Counted from the first letter of the stretch, positions 1 to 12,654 are shown. The stretch: 64,000 nucleotides of DNA from Torreya grandis (GCA_037957365.1 JARHVA010005491.1:252001-316000); one strand, 5' to 3'. The notes: generated by a model not told the origin, from the sequence alone. Numbers and translations: made by a program.

Positions 1-321
1 TCTATTGTGTTTATATAGAAACCATTAAGACCCACTAATATGTTTGGTATAATCACCATTTTAGTTTCATAAAGTTTCATTCTTTATCCTTTTCTTGGTC
101 AAAATTTTGTTTAGGAAAAAGAACATTAAAAAAATAAAAAATTCTATAGAATTGGTATCTTATTATTTGCATCAAATTTAGTGAAATAAAGTTGACCTTC
201 TTTGGAGGTTAACCTCAATTTTCCACATTCCAATATCTTAGAGTTTTCCCATTGTATCATTAGGTGTTGCATAACAAGTTATTCCACATCAAAGAATGAG
301 TGCAAAACCTATGTGATAACA
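1..321 (+). repeat. E1 5' LTR, 3' part only
   Basis: This segment is closely similar to about 20090-20415, with matching stretches such as the one around 'gacccactaa' and the shared end 'acctatgtgataaca'. Two direct copies about 20 kb apart, one followed by a primer-binding-like site and the other by unrelated sequence, fit the 5' and 3' LTRs of one element. The LTR start lies before the window. The end is placed at the CA of 'gataaca', which pairs with TGTTATC at 19423 in the other copy. Confidence 0.85.
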
Positions 322-326
322 ATTTA

Positions 327-344
327 TGGCACACCTGATGGGAA
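327..344 (+). other. E1 primer-binding site (decayed)
   Basis: TGGCACACCTGATGGGAA lies five bases after the LTR end. It matches the site of element G (TGGCACGCCCGGTGGGAC at 55044) except for changes mostly explained by CpG decay. I did not assign the tRNA. Confidence 0.75.
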
Positions 345-639
345 CTAAAAAGCATAAATAAATTGGTGTTATTCTTGGCCAAATTTACATAATATTAAAA
401 TGCATTTCAAAGGAATTTGGTGACTCCACTAGTTTATGGTTTTAGGATGTCAATGGTTACACATGCCAATCCAACAGATGAGATCAACTACAAAAGGTAA
501 GAAAGATGATTTTTTAGAATTGTCATTTCCACTTAAAAAGAGATAAACATTAGTTGTATTTAATTATGAGATATATCTAACACATTTATTTTCATCCCCT
601 ACAACTAATATTACTCTTATCACTTTTATTCCTCTTACA

Positions 640-1236
640 ATGGACAAAAAATTTGTAGCCTTCAATGGGGCCAGCCCTCTCTAGTTGGCCAAATATGATG
701 ATATATCAACCTTGACCTTAAAAAGTCTACCATATTACATTGGAGAAACTTCCACTAATCATATGGAGCACATAAAACATATTTCCAACCTATGTATAGT
801 CTACAATGTGATAGAAGAGAATGTTGCAATTAGACTCCTAGTCTCCTCTTTTAAGTGTAAAGCCTTACATTGGTAGAGAGGTTTTGATACCAACTCTATT
901 CAAGTTTGGGATGATTTAGGGACAATGTTATGGGATCAATTCAAAGATAAGGGTGATCATATTTCCTTGTTTGAACATTTGAATGCCTTTCAATGTGTTC
1001 CTCATGATCTCGTGATTGATTCCAATTTTTGTTTCTATAAGACATGGAATTGGATTATGACACATATCAATCCACCTGTGAATAATGATTTTCTATATTG
1101 CTTAAGAGACTTGAATATTGATATTTATTTTTTGATTCAATCTATGGGTGACACCACACTCTTTGGTGCTTATGAAGTTTTGATAAGGGAAGAGAATTAT
1201 TTAATCCAAGACCAAAAAAATCCCTTAGACTATTGA
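640..1236 (+). pseudogene. gag: E1 gag (capsid region), decayed
   Basis: One frame starts at the ATG at 640 and reads to 1236 with in-frame stops near 682 and 874. The content fits a plant Ty3/gypsy capsid (Retrotrans_gag-like) domain: a hydrophobic helix region, then 'KALHW' followed by a stop and a 'WDDLGTMLWDQFKDK' block, where family members have a W-x(n)-F repeat. The product would be the particle-forming structural protein. It sits about 300 bp after the primer site, the expected place. The identification rests on pattern and position. Confidence 0.7.
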
Positions 1237-2255
1237 TGCCTTTATTTCCAAAAATATCTCCTACACCACCTACAATTTCACCAATTCCCACTACAAGAAA
1301 GGTATGAGATTTGATCCTCACTCCTACAAATGAGTTATATGAGGCTAAGTCACTACTTAAGAGTTTTTTTAATGAGTTAGTATCAATGAAGAGGCATCAA
1401 TCTTAGAATTATAAGCCTTACCATTAGGCTAACCTAACATACCAACCTAATAGGTAGTCATTTCAGGGAGATAGAAAATGAAACTAAGGAAATCAATAGT
1501 CACAAGGTTAAAATACATAACCAAAATCCCTAAATTTTTGTGCCTTACTAGCACCAAATACTTCCAAAGCTATTATACCTATTCAAAATAACTTAGTTGA
1601 AGACTGTGAGTGGTGTTATCCTTATTCACAACCACATAATCAAAATAATTATCCCAATGGCATCATCAGTTAAATTTTTATGGTGAAAGTCATGAAAAGT
1701 ACACATGGAAAACAAGAAGAATCCACTTCCCAACAAGTAGACACACAATAAATTGCTCAAAGAGAGGCTACTCTTTTGGACTAGCAAGATGAGGAATTTT
1801 GTGGGGTAAATCAAGAGGAGTCATTTTTTATTAATGGAGGTCTAATGGAAACCCATAGATATTGAAATAAAATAAAAATAAAGAGTGATAAAATACCTAG
1901 GATGGAACAAGATTCAACTTTCAAAGTTGTACTAGAACCTGCAAAGAACATCATAATCTAAAGGCCACCCTTTAAACCCATTAGCTAGCCCAAAGTTAAA
2001 TCACCTACTCCAAATCTTGTGAAACAAGATATGGCTCTAGTAAAGACATAGGCAAAGGTTAAGAGTATCCATTTTATCATATTTGAGTAAATTAAGAAGA
2101 ATAATATAAATTTCACTATGTGGGATGTGTTATCTATACTAGCACAAAGATATTTTCTATAAAAGGCCTTATAGAATTTCCAAATAGAAGATAAGGCTCT
2201 AGCTAAGGGGCCTAATACTATAATTAATCTATGTTAGCCATAAAATAAAACTAAG
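1237..2255 (+). pseudogene. E1 gag C-terminal / linker region, decayed
   Basis: No long open frame remains. Fragments read through many stops give a low-complexity linker with Pro/Ser/Thr and Gln/Asn runs and a short Cys-containing stretch near 1600-1660 that could be a ruined zinc knuckle. It joins the capsid region to the protease, as in Gag-Pol polyproteins. The assignment is by position only. Confidence 0.5.
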
Positions 2256-2513
2256 ATGGGAAAAATTGATAATCCTCCCCATTTTTATCTCTCACTAATA
2301 GTTGGAAAACATCTAGTTCATAATTTCATGGTAGATTCAAGAGCTAGGAGTTTTTTTATGCCCATAAAGATAGTTGATGCTCTTAGCAAAAAATATACAC
2401 CTATGAATAAGGGAGTGGTTACTTTAGATGGGATTTATATTTATATAGTAGGATTAATGAAATATTTAAATATCACTATCCATGCTTGTCAAAGTCTATT
2501 AATCTCTCAATAA
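2256..2513 (+). pseudogene. E1 aspartic protease domain, decayed
   Basis: The 85-residue frame has the retropepsin layout: 'HFYLSLIVGKHLVHNFMVDS' leading into the active-site loop, then a hydrophobic block and a 'DG' turn. The active site at 2331-2351 reads V-D-S-R-A-R-S where retrotransposon proteases have D-[ST]-G-A. A Gly-to-Arg change here would abolish activity. The enzyme would have cut the Gag-Pol polyprotein. It is followed by an RNase H domain and not directly by RT, which is unusual (see findings). Confidence 0.7.
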
Positions 2514-2915
2514 ATCTTAGTTATTGATCTTCCCCCTTATTTTTCCATTTGCCTTTCATGAGATTTTATCATGAAAAATGGAGTATATTTATCTATGGAT
2601 TGGTCTCACATGTTTCTTAGGATGATATATGGGATAAGATTAACAATAATAGATGAGACAATATCAAAAGATCATATTGAACCATACACTCCTCCCCTCA
2701 TGGATATGAATTATATATTATAAGATCATAAAGATAAAACCGATCATGAAGATGCAACCACCATAAAATATATTCTCTTAGATGAATGGGTATCAACTTT
2801 ATAGTTTGATCCTTATGGCCATGTACATAAAATTGGGTTTGGGACATATTTCATACATGTGAATGATGCAATTATTCTTAATATTCTAAAACCAGCTAAA
2901 GATCTACAAGGTATA

Positions 2916-3290
2916 TGGCAACTATTATTTGATGGTTCAAGAATTAGAAATGGAGTGGGTGCAAGTGTTCTCTTAGTCTCTCTTTAAAATGAGAGTTATT
3001 TTTAGTCTTATATACTCTAATTTAACTTCACTAATAATGTAGTTAATTATGAGGATTTGATTTAAGGAATGTAGTTAGCCAAAGAGAGAGGGATAAAATC
3101 TTTGTAGATATTTAGTGATATTGAACTGATTATTCACCAAGTAAGATCTAGAAGCATGACTAATAATAATGTATTGAGATCTTATAATCATAGGGTTTAG
3201 GACCTATTTGAATATTTCACTACTCTAAATATTTAGGTAGTACCAAGAGCATCGAATAAATATGCTTATCATATGGCCTTAGAGGGCTCC
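2916..3290 (+). pseudogene. E1 archaeal-type RNase H (aRH), upstream of RT
   Basis: Read through stops, this frame gives 'WQLLFDGSRIRNGVGASVLL', a block ending in 'NNVVNYEDLI', 'IFSDIELIIHQV', and 'VPRASNKYAYHMALEGS'. These match the aRH domain of element G (FDGSK, AKYEALILGLQTA, GDSQLIVNQVN, VPRSTNKFADTMASLA) in order and spacing. The catalytic D, E and D remain readable; the fourth position is Y (in 'NKYAYHMA') where G has D. aRH removes RNA from RNA-DNA hybrids and is typical of the Tat lineage. Here it lies between protease and RT, while in G it follows RH. Confidence 0.8.
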
Positions 3291-3659
3291 TAATATAACT
3301 TACCCAAGGTAATAAGAAAAGAAAATAACCTGCATGTAAAATTGGTAGTAAGACTATCTATTCCTGTAAATGTCACTAGTTAGAAAGCCTTTGATAATGA
3401 TCAACCAATTATAAAATTCTTGAGAGAAGAAGATAAATTCTTAAATAGGAACTAGCCTAAGCTTCAAGATCAGTATGGGGATTAAATCATCTAGCTAAAG
3501 ATAAACAAGTTACCTATGGGTCTTATTAAAATGGAGAACATATTCAATTTCGATGACCAATTGAAAGGTGAGAAGAATCATTGGTCAATGAAGGAGACTA
3601 TGAGCCAGTGGTCATTTCAGAAAGCAAAACATTAAAGCTAGGAAAGGTATGTGATAACT

Positions 3660-4669
3660 CTGACAAGTAAAATTTTATTGAATTATGCCAAGAATATGAT
3701 TATAACTTATCTTAGAGTTCTCATGATCTAAGAGGGTTTAACCCTAGTTTATCCCAAAATATAATAGAGTGGGACCCAAACACTAATCCCATCAGACAAA
3801 AACAAAGGCTCATTAATCCAAAGATAGAACCCCTAATGAAAAGTGAGATCTTTAAATTGATAGAAGCTAATAGAATTTTTCCCATCAAGCACTTATCATG
3901 GGTTGCTAATATAGTCCATGTCATAAATAAAAATGGTGAAATCAGGTTGTGTGTGGATTTTAGAGACTTGAACAAAGCATCTATAAAGGACCATTACCCT
4001 CTCCCACTGATGAAGCAAATTTTATAGACTGTAGTAGGATATGAAAGGTTTGCCCTTATAGATGTTATTTTATCTATAAATAATTATTGGTACAAGAGTC
4101 AGACCAATAAAAAATTACCTTCACCATAAAATGGGGCACATACACATAAAAAAGATGCTGTTTTGTTTGATGAATGATCATATGAAATTTTAAAGAACTA
4201 TGGATATGGCCTTTAGAGGTCTAACTAATGAAATGATCCTAGTATATCTAGATGATATCATGGTCTACTTGAAACACACTAAAGTACACTTGTACCACCT
4301 TAAATTGTTTTCTAAAGGTGTAGATAATTCAAGGTTTCCCTCAATACAATAAAGTGCATTTTTATGTTCCATGAAGGAAAACTAATGGGGCATATAGTGT
4401 CAAAAAAAGGTCTTGCAATAGACCCAAAAAAAGTTAGTGATATATCTACATTAGCACTTCGAAGCCATAAGAAAGGAATTCAAAGTTTCCTTGGAAAGAT
4501 TAATTTTTTAAGAATATTTTTCCCCAATTTTGCCTCTCTAGTAAAACCCCTTACTATAATGCTTAAGAAGGGTACCATTTTCAAATGGACAAAAAATGGA
4601 AGAGATATTTTTGACTATCAAACAAGCTATTTCTTAGGCTCCTACATAGTCAACCCAAACTATGAATAA
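3660..4669 (+). pseudogene. E1 reverse transcriptase, decayed
   Basis: Recognisable RT blocks appear in order: 'NPIRQKQRLINPKIEPLMK' (finger entry), 'SWVANIVHVINKNGEIRLCV' with 'DFRDLNKASIKDHYPLP' (motif A region), the polymerase motif Y-L-D-D near 4244-4255, then 'GHIVSKKGLAIDPKKV' and 'FLGKINFLRIFFPNFASL' (thumb and connection). Several stops and at least one frame change between 4027 and 4364 break it. The family converts element RNA into DNA. The Ty3/gypsy assignment is firm; the copy cannot be active. Confidence 0.9.
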
Positions 4670-5060
4670 GACTTCATTCTCTATACATTCAGAGGGGAAG
4701 GAAGCATCTCAACCATTCTGACTCAACACAATAATGAGCAATTAGAATAGCCAATATCTTTCTTCAACTAATCCTTGAAAGGATATGAGGAAAATTATAG
4801 TTTTATGGAGAAATAGGTATATGTCATAATTAAGGTTCTCAATAAATTTAGGCATATTCTCTCTAATAATAAGATTCATCTGATGGTAAGTCATCTAAGT
4901 GTGAAAGGGTTTTTTCTCTGCTAGGAGATAAATGAAAAGTCAGCAGGATGGATCACCAAGGTCATGGAGTATGATGTGGACATCAAAGTTACAGAATTGG
5001 TATGAGGAAAAGGTTTATGTGAACATCTAGCTTATGATATTAGAACTATTAAATCAACAC
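4670..5060 (+). pseudogene. E1 RT-linked RNase H (RH), decayed
   Basis: After the RT connection the frame reads 'DFILYTFRGEGSISTILTQ', then a block ending 'LKGYEENYSFMEK' and 'VYVIIKVLNKFRHILSNNK', the usual layout of the RH that follows RT in gypsy elements. The expected catalytic Asp in the first strand (D-A-S) is absent and reads T-F-R-G. A degenerate RH together with a separate aRH is what one sees in Tat-lineage elements, including G here. Confidence 0.75.
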
Positions 5061-5169
5061 CTAAAGTAGTATATGCCCAAAATAAACCTTAGCTAACTAA
5101 TCCACCTATTTTCAATAGCTAAATCTAAGACATGACCAAATTCTTACAGATAGGTGAATACCTACATGA

Positions 5170-6400
5170 ACTTCAATAGTCTAATAAAAGGTACTATAGA
5201 CTCCAATCCATCCCTTATGTCTTTGTTGATAGAGTATTGTTTAGAAAGGATAAAAATGGAGTTATGTTAATATTTATTGAGAATGATCAAGTTCCTAAGG
5301 TACTTGAAGAATGTCATGATGGCCCATCAGGAGTACATTTCCTTAAAAAGACCATGACCATCAAGATAATAAGAGGAGGATATTATTGGTTTGAATTATT
5401 CACGGATTCCCATCAATAGGTAAGGAATAGTGAAAAGTGTTCTTACATTATGATCAAGAAAAAGTTAAGAGCCTTCCCTCTTAGGTCCATTTAAGTAGAT
5501 CAACCATTTTCTCAATGGGGACTACATTTCATAGGCATGACCAATCAACCATTTAGTGTAGGGCATAGATGGGTCCTCATTGAAACAAATTATTTCATGT
5601 GATAAAATAAATTAGTTGTACTAAAAGATACTATGGAGGAATATATTGTAAATTTTACGGACAATATAGTGTCAAGATTTGGCATACCCCAAACAATTAT
5701 TTTTGATAATGTTAAAGCATTCATAGGCACTCAAGTAAGTGAATGGGCTATCAAGCATAATGTGTATCTAAGTACTTGTTCTAATTATTTCCATCAAGGT
5801 AATGGCTTGGATAATTCAACCAATAAGAACCTTTTTAGAATTATCAAAAGAATAACAGAGGATAACCAAAGAACTTGACACAAAAAATATAAATCAACAT
5901 TATGGGCAGATAAGATCAATCCTAAATAAGCCATTGGTAATTCCCATTTAATTTTCGTATATAGAAGATAATCCTAGGTCCCACTATCAATTGAGATACC
6001 ATATCTAGAGCTTAACCACCAATTGGATTGATTGATAATGATGTAATGATAGTAAAATTGGTTGAAATCATAGAACATGAAGAAATAAAAAATTCATCGA
6101 TGAACATCTTAGAAGCAAATCAAGCACAAACCAAGAAGACTTTTGACAAAAAGGCATCTAAAAGGAGATTTAATTAAGGAGACAAGATTCTCAAATGGGA
6201 TGTAAAAAAAGATAAACTAGGAAAGAACACCAAGTTTGATGTAATATAGAGTGGTACATATATTATTACTCAGTGCAAAGGAGACAATACATTCAAGCTC
6301 TCCAAGATGGATGGATCAAATATGCCTATCCTACTCAATGGGATATACCACAAATCTTCATTTTGAGGTAAGAACTCATTCCAAAAAATTCAAGATTTTG
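5170..6400 (+). pseudogene. E1 integrase, decayed
   Basis: The N-terminal zinc-binding part is seen as 'LEECHDGPSGVHFLKK' followed by 'GGYYW'. The core shows 'QPFSQWGLHFIGM' (first catalytic Asp replaced by His), 'PQTIIFDNVKAFIGTQ' (second Asp kept) and 'YFHQGNGLDNSTNKN' (catalytic Glu position lost). The C-terminal GPY/F-like part reads 'SGTYIITQCKGDNTFKLSKM' up to about 6370. The enzyme inserts element DNA into the chromosome. Stops and the missing acidic residues make it inactive. Confidence 0.85.
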
Positions 6401-8232
6401 TATATTATAGGGTTAGCTATGTCTTTCAATAAGTGCTTATGCATAGGTCAACTCATTAGGATTTTTGTTTCCTTAGATTGTGTTCTTTTCCCCCATTTTT
6501 TTAATTTGTTTTTCTTGTTTATTCATGTCTAGGTAAATCCCATGCCATTTTCCCCAAGGTTAAAGTTTGTCAAAGCCAAATATTGACTCCATGCCCAATG
6601 TTTAGAAGGATAGTAGACTGACATTGACTAATAGGCAATCATCTTATATAGGTCACCAAAAATGTTAATATTTTTTCCACAAGAATATCATTATATATAA
6701 TAGCCTAAGGGAGACCCCCTTTTTTCTTTAGAAAATCCCCTGAAATCACTATAAAACCATTTTTACCCCTTTGTATTACAAAATTCAAATCTCTTGATGT
6801 AATTTCCAAATTTGTAAATTGCTTTGTGAGATATGGGTCCTGCACAACAATTAACCTTCCAAAACATCAAAATATGGAACTAGGCATACCTTTTTCAATT
6901 TTGAAAACTTTTATAATAAATTTTTATCTCTAGATTCTACAAACTTTTCAAATGGTAGAATCTAGAAATTGACATGAATTTTACAAGTTTGTAAACTTGC
7001 AAAGTGCATAGCAAGATTTGGATCTTGCAAAGCCTAAAAATCCACATTCCTAAGAGATCTAGAACCTGAAGCATAATTTACACCTTGAAAATTATATCTA
7101 GGGTTTCACCTTCCACCAAGCATCTATACCACAAGATCCATAGTCCCATGAGCAATTTGTATGTTTGTAAACTTTTAAATTTCTCAGTGAGTTCCACCTT
7201 CTACCAAGTACCCAAAGTATGCGATCTAAAATTTTGTGAGCAATTTGCAAGTTGAAAAACTTGAAAAATGTATTAAGCGTTTTGCCTTCCACCATCCAAT
7301 TCATTTACCTCTATGGACATTGGACTTGCTTGAAACACCTTTTAGTTCTACCACCAATAACTATTAATGGATTTTTTATAGGGTATTTCTATATAAACTA
7401 AGCCATTTAGGGAATTGTTTATCATATGTTTAATCACTAAGTGTCTATTTTGAGCTTTAATGGCATGTGCCATGACATAAACCATTGATCCACATGCAAT
7501 TAAGTACCTATAGGTCAAATCCATGAATATAAAATTCAAAACCATGTCATTTGCACCCATACATAGTATTCCCTTTGTGTTTTTTGCAAATTTTTCTCAC
7601 ATTTTGAATATTTTCTTTCAAAAATTATTTTCATTTTTGTGAAAAGTTTTCAATTACTTTACATAGGGTTATCACTCATATTGTTGCATCTTTTAGGATT
7701 TTTTCATTATTTAATGTTGTTAAAGGATTGTTATCTATGAGTTTGTTTGTTTTTCCAAAGTTACAGTCTAGGGTTATTCTAGGGGTTTTTAGGGATTTGT
7801 TTCTAGAGTATTAATCACTATAAACCCTTAGTTTTCTTTCATAAATTTTGCAATCAAAATCTAGGTTTTCATTGAACAAAGTGAATATTCTATAAGTATA
7901 TCTCACTTTCAAAACTAAAGAATATTCCCTATAGATACCTCTAAGGTCTTTTTAGACATTTGATTTGTCTCGAGCACCTTAGATCCCCATGGGTTTTTCC
8001 ATTATTGAAAGCACCTTATATCCCCATAATATCATAAATCTTTGAAAAAAATGGACCTATTTTGAACATCTCCCATCCCCATGGGAATAAACATTGATGA
8101 TGACACCTTTTGCTTCTATTAAAGATCCAAACTATTCCAAGCATCTCATAGTTATATTGGAACTTTCAACTACTTAAGAAACCTTCCATTTCTACTAGAG
8201 ATTATTATTGCTTTAAACACTTAAAAACTCCA
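6400..8232 (+). other. E1 spacer between integrase and 3' ORF
   Basis: No gene is seen. The DNA is AT-rich with loosely repeated phrases such as 'gcaagatttgga', 'tttgtaaacttgcaaa' and 'agcacctta.atccccat' recurring between 6830 and 8060. Element H has a similar non-coding gap (about 1.6 kb) between integrase and its 3' ORF. The spacer continues after element D at 14765. Confidence 0.5.
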
Positions 8233-10308
8233 TGTTGATGCAAGAAAATGCACCTTGTGGTAGGAGGCCAAGCTCCTGCCTTCTCCTCGCAACATGGAAA
8301 CTCTCCTCTCGCCTGTGGGACCGGTAAATCTTGAGGAGAGAGTCTCTAGATAAGGGCTAGCTCCCTTTTATGCATCGTGTTCATTCCAACAAGTGTAAAA
8401 CACACACATATATATAGGTATAAAAAAGGGGGGATGAAAAGGGAGAGAGATGCAGGAAAACAAGCCTACTCTAAAGAGGTGAAGCACCAAAACAAGTTGA
8501 CCTTCACACATCCACTCTTGAAATTAGACAAATGCATACATACTCTACATACTTGGCAGAGGGACCAGACTACAAGAAATCAACAGGGAGGCTTTCATGG
8601 AAAAAACATAATAGAAAATCACTAAGGCACTGTGAAATGCACACTATAAGTAACTTCCTCTGTTATGGTCTTCCAAATGTTAGCTCTTCTCCTTTTAGCT
8701 ACAAAAATGGTGCCTTGTAGACAACAAGTCTACTGGTGTTGAACCTATGAGAGCATCAAGAAATAATGACTAAACATAGATAAACACTCAAGACATAATC
8801 TGAAACATCTATCCAAATGGAGGTAAAAAATTGCATTTTATTTGATTCAGGTGAAATTTTTCCAGGGCTACGCCTTAGCAAAAGTGAAAATATCCTTCCT
8901 CCAAAATGAGAAGTTACAATATATAGGAGAAAACAAGAAGGGAACTTGGCACTTCTTTTGCAAGTGGCATGTCGCATCCCCTCATAGGGAAGAGGAGAAC
9001 ATTGTTGTCGATGTCATCCTTCTGGAAGAGGTCTACTAGAACCATGCTATATAATCACTAGATTTGACTTTGGCATTTGAGATTTAATGTGGAATCATGG
9101 GTCACCTCTTTTCTGCCAATAGATTGAAATTTTTCCTCTTTTAAAATGCATGGGCCATGTTGTTTTATTATTTGCACCATTTGGGGATTAACAGGTAATA
9201 AATCACCTTTCATTTGCCATCTGGACCACTTTGTCCCTTCTCCACACCATTTCACTTCTCCTACTTTGTCACTTTGTCTCATTTTGCTCTTTTGCCCTCA
9301 GGGGTGAACTTTTAGCGGGTCACTGCATTCTGGGCCCTTTGGTAATGTTTTCTCAGTTTAAAAGAAATGGTCATTTCACTTTACTAATTTTGACATTCAT
9401 GCAGCTGTCATGCTTTGAAAACCAATGGATATCTCATCCTCTTTAATTTTATGGCTTTCCAAACATCACTACTTTGCAATCCAATGGCTATCTGGCTCTG
9501 CTAAACTTGATGTCCTTCGAGACATCCTCGGGTCCTTCACTGGCTTCAAGCCTTCTTAATTCTTCATGGGCATATTTTTCCTTTGAATTTTCTTAACACC
9601 TTCTCAAAGGGAAGGTACCCCTTCAACCTTTGAAAAAGTCTTTTTGTCTGGGCCAGAAGTCCCCCACAAGGGCACCTACCCTTTGCGGTCCTTCGACAGG
9701 CTGTTTGGTCCTCCAGACTTTTCCCCGGGCTCCTGCAGACAAAATGTCTACAGACAATTTCCCCAAGTCAATTTCCCTAGGTCTCTTGGCTCACTTTATT
9801 TTCCATGGAATTTTGTCCATGGACATTTTCCCACAGACAAAAAGTCTACAAAAATTTTGTTCACCTAGCCATCAGGCTTTGCTTTAGTTGCACTCAAATT
9901 CCTTTAGACTTTTTGTTTGAAGGAATTCCTTAAGGCAAAAAGTCTGAAGGAATTCAGGACAGTCTATTTTGAACAAAATGAACTTTGAACCTTGAACTTG
10001 AACTTTACCCAATCCTTCCATTGAAATGTCTACCCTTCGCAAGGGTATGAACATCAAATTGCCCCTTCGACCAAGTGGAGAACCAATGAACCAAGCTCAT
10101 TGAACCAAAAAATGGTTCAACACGCTGGTTTAACCATTGTGCACCGATGAACCAAGATGTTTGAACTGCATTGATTGAACTGAGATGAAATTTATTAAAC
10201 CAGTGGCTTGAACCAAACATTGAACTATGTAACCCAAAAATTACCATCCCCAAAAATCAAGGGAAGAAGGTGACCACAATTTTGCATGTGGGAAAAAATT
10301 GGTCAAGA
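8233..10308 (-). repeat. Element D 3' LTR
   Basis: Matches 12677-14759 along its whole length with many transitions and a few small indels. It starts TGTTGA and ends TCAAGA (TCAACA in the other copy). It contains a long palindrome near 9895-9957 and a cluster of GAACCA-type words near 10080-10230, both present in the other copy. The frames seen in it on both strands are not supported as genes. Confidence 0.9.
9895..9957. repeat. Long palindrome in element D LTR (left copy)
   Basis: Arms read towards a central GGAATTCC with 'agactttttg' on one side and 'caaaaagtct' on the other. It is the diverged partner of the better palindrome at 14331-14392. Confidence 0.8.
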
Positions 10309-10849
10309 GATTGGCAACTCACATGGGAAGCATGCCTGCTATGCTTAGAAGCCTAGTTGCCTTGCAGAATCCATTAGGTATGAAGTCAGATGCAGCTTTG
10401 ACAAATTTTAACAATAGCCCCAAAATATTTGAGAATCAAACATGAAGCTTTTACCCCACATGCAAAGGGAAACACACAAGGCTAAAAAAACACTACCTGT
10501 GCAAACTGCACTTAGGGAAAGCAAGAAAGAAACTAAAAATAAACTATTATATACAGCTAACAAGGAATGTTTTCCTCCCTCTTGGATTAAAGGGAAAGGT
10601 TCTCAAGTCCCCTTCCTGGTGAGAGGACTTATGGTGATAGGCAAGTGGCTGAATGAAAAAGAGATTTGGTGACATGCTCCTCTTGCCTGTCACCTAAGTT
10701 GGCTGGTATCTGAGTAGATCAAAATTGAACATACTTCCAACATATATGTACTCTACTTATCCTTGTAAGCCTATTGAATTTTGGTCCCTTATATTGGTTC
10801 TCCTCACCAAGAAATTAGTGGCTACTGGTTCATCACTATAAGCCCTTTG

Positions 10850-12543
10850 ATCTACACATTCCTTCTGCAATGTATCATGGTCTTATTTGTTCCCTTTTGC
10901 CTCATTGAAGATTTTTTCAAACTCATCCTCTACATCCTTTTGGCCTTCTTGAAGAGGGTTGACTATGGTGATGTCTGAAATGGACTCACAAAATGATTAC
11001 TCATCCCACAGAACATCACTTCTCTATTCAAAGCTCTCTTCTTCAAGGCATTCCTCCAAAAAGACAAACCTCTCCTTTTCCTCCTTGAAAAATAGGACCT
11101 CTAGATGTTCAAAGGTATTCTCCTAATCTTCCTCTAACTCAATCTCCTCAGTGTAGTTGACCTCATCATCAAAACAAGGAAGTTCATCAAAAAGAGGGGA
11201 AGAGAGCTTACCATGCATTTGTTCCTCCTCAAATTGCTAGAAAATATGCATATATGCAAGACCTGCATCTTCTCCATTGCTAATAAGGTCTTCACAAGGA
11301 GCATCAATGATGATTTCTTCTTCGTTGTCACCCATGATAGATTCTTGAAGGACTAAAACTTAGATCTTTTGCTCCTCACTCACCTCCTATAGAACAGGTT
11401 CCTCTTTGAGAAGGGGTGAAGTGGAGAAAACATGTGGAAGAGGAGGCAGTCCTTGAGCTAGAATCAAATGATTCTCTTCTCTCCACATGATTAAAACTTC
11501 ATCAATATCAGGTATGGCTTGATATTTCTCTTGGAGAAGTGTAGGTGGGGTGTGTTTAGACATAGAATGTGTTATTTGGTCTAAATCATCCATCACACAT
11601 TGGCTGAGGAATTTTTCTCTGGATTCCAACTCTATAATTCTCTTAGCCAGATCTTCTTGGAAAATTATTTCCTAGAGGTCACCAGCATTATCATGAGTAG
11701 GTATAGCTTTAGCTTCTACAAGGTTTTGCGAAAAACCTTGCTTCTTTTCTTTCATTTTGCCCCATGATTCAACTTTTTTTTTCTAATTCAGGATCTCTGA
11801 ATTGGAATTTTCCTCCTATGAATAGGCAACAACTTTGTTTTCTCCAAGGTCCTGGGGCTCCTCCACAAGGTCTAGAAATTTTATTTCTCCTTCAAGAAGT
11901 AATCTCATCCTAGCCTCTAAATCTTCAATTTACTTGGCTAGGTTGTCTTGGAAGAGTCTTTTTTAGAGGTGACCAGCATCATCTTGTTGAGTAGGATCAA
12001 CTTTGAGAGAGATGCACTGGTTTGTGGCACTTCCCTCAATGGAAAATTCACAATTTAAGGAGTTTAAAAGTTCATCTTTAAGGGAGGTTGTTTTTATGCC
12101 CTCTAAAATTGGAAAGCCAGGTGCACGAGATTGGGAGCAAGTACATTTAATGAGCTGAAGTTAGCAAGTGCAATAGGATAGAAAGGATTTGGTGCAAAAG
12201 ATGGGGTTTTCTTTAGGATAGGAGGGGGTGCACAAAGATAGCTACCTTGAAAAAATGGATTTCTCCATTTTGTTACCTCCTCCTCCATGGACTGTACAAC
12301 CTACTCTTGCCTAAACAAATGCTTCTCTTCATACATCAGCTCCTACTGATATCTATACTACTCTTCTAGTCTATTAATTTCCAATTCTAGGGCCATTTCC
12401 TTTATCATTGTAGGGCAACTAGGAGAGTTTCTTGAGGGGATTACCTGAATATTTTGAGTTTGATCGAAATCATATGAAGGAAAATAAGACCCATGATTTT
12501 GTGTAAAAGAAATATACATACAAGAAATGATTTTTGATGGCAC
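10850..12543 (-). pseudogene. Element D internal ORF: acidic coiled-coil protein, unrecognised
   Basis: The minus strand carries a broken coding region. Near the start it has a Glu-rich helix ('EMALELEINRLEE', 'QELMYEEKHLFRQE'), a Pro/Phe-rich part, then a long acidic, coiled-coil-like stretch down to about 10860 ('LPCFDDEVNYTEEIELEED', 'GQKDVEDEFEKIFNEAKGNK'). A module of the form D/N-A-G-x-L-Q-x3-F-Q-[DE]-x-L-A-K occurs twice, at about 11905-11980 and 11625-11690, each followed by a heptad-like I-x-x-L-E-x-R helix. I do not recognise the family. It is the only protein signal in D and could be a diverged Gag or an accessory protein. Stops and frame changes show it is dead. Confidence 0.6.
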
Positions 12544-12654
12544 CAGGCTACTTAACTAGTGGTTTAACTCAAAGTCACCTGATGCTAGAAAAAAATTGAT
12601 TTGGTGTAACAGGACCAACATCAATCCTGAAACCTTACTGCATTGTAAAACTGG

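Noticed and set aside
9630..9887. Two overlapping plus-strand frames that look protein-like
   Set aside because: They lie inside an LTR and the reading frames are not kept in the partner LTR (14072-14356 has a different frame layout).
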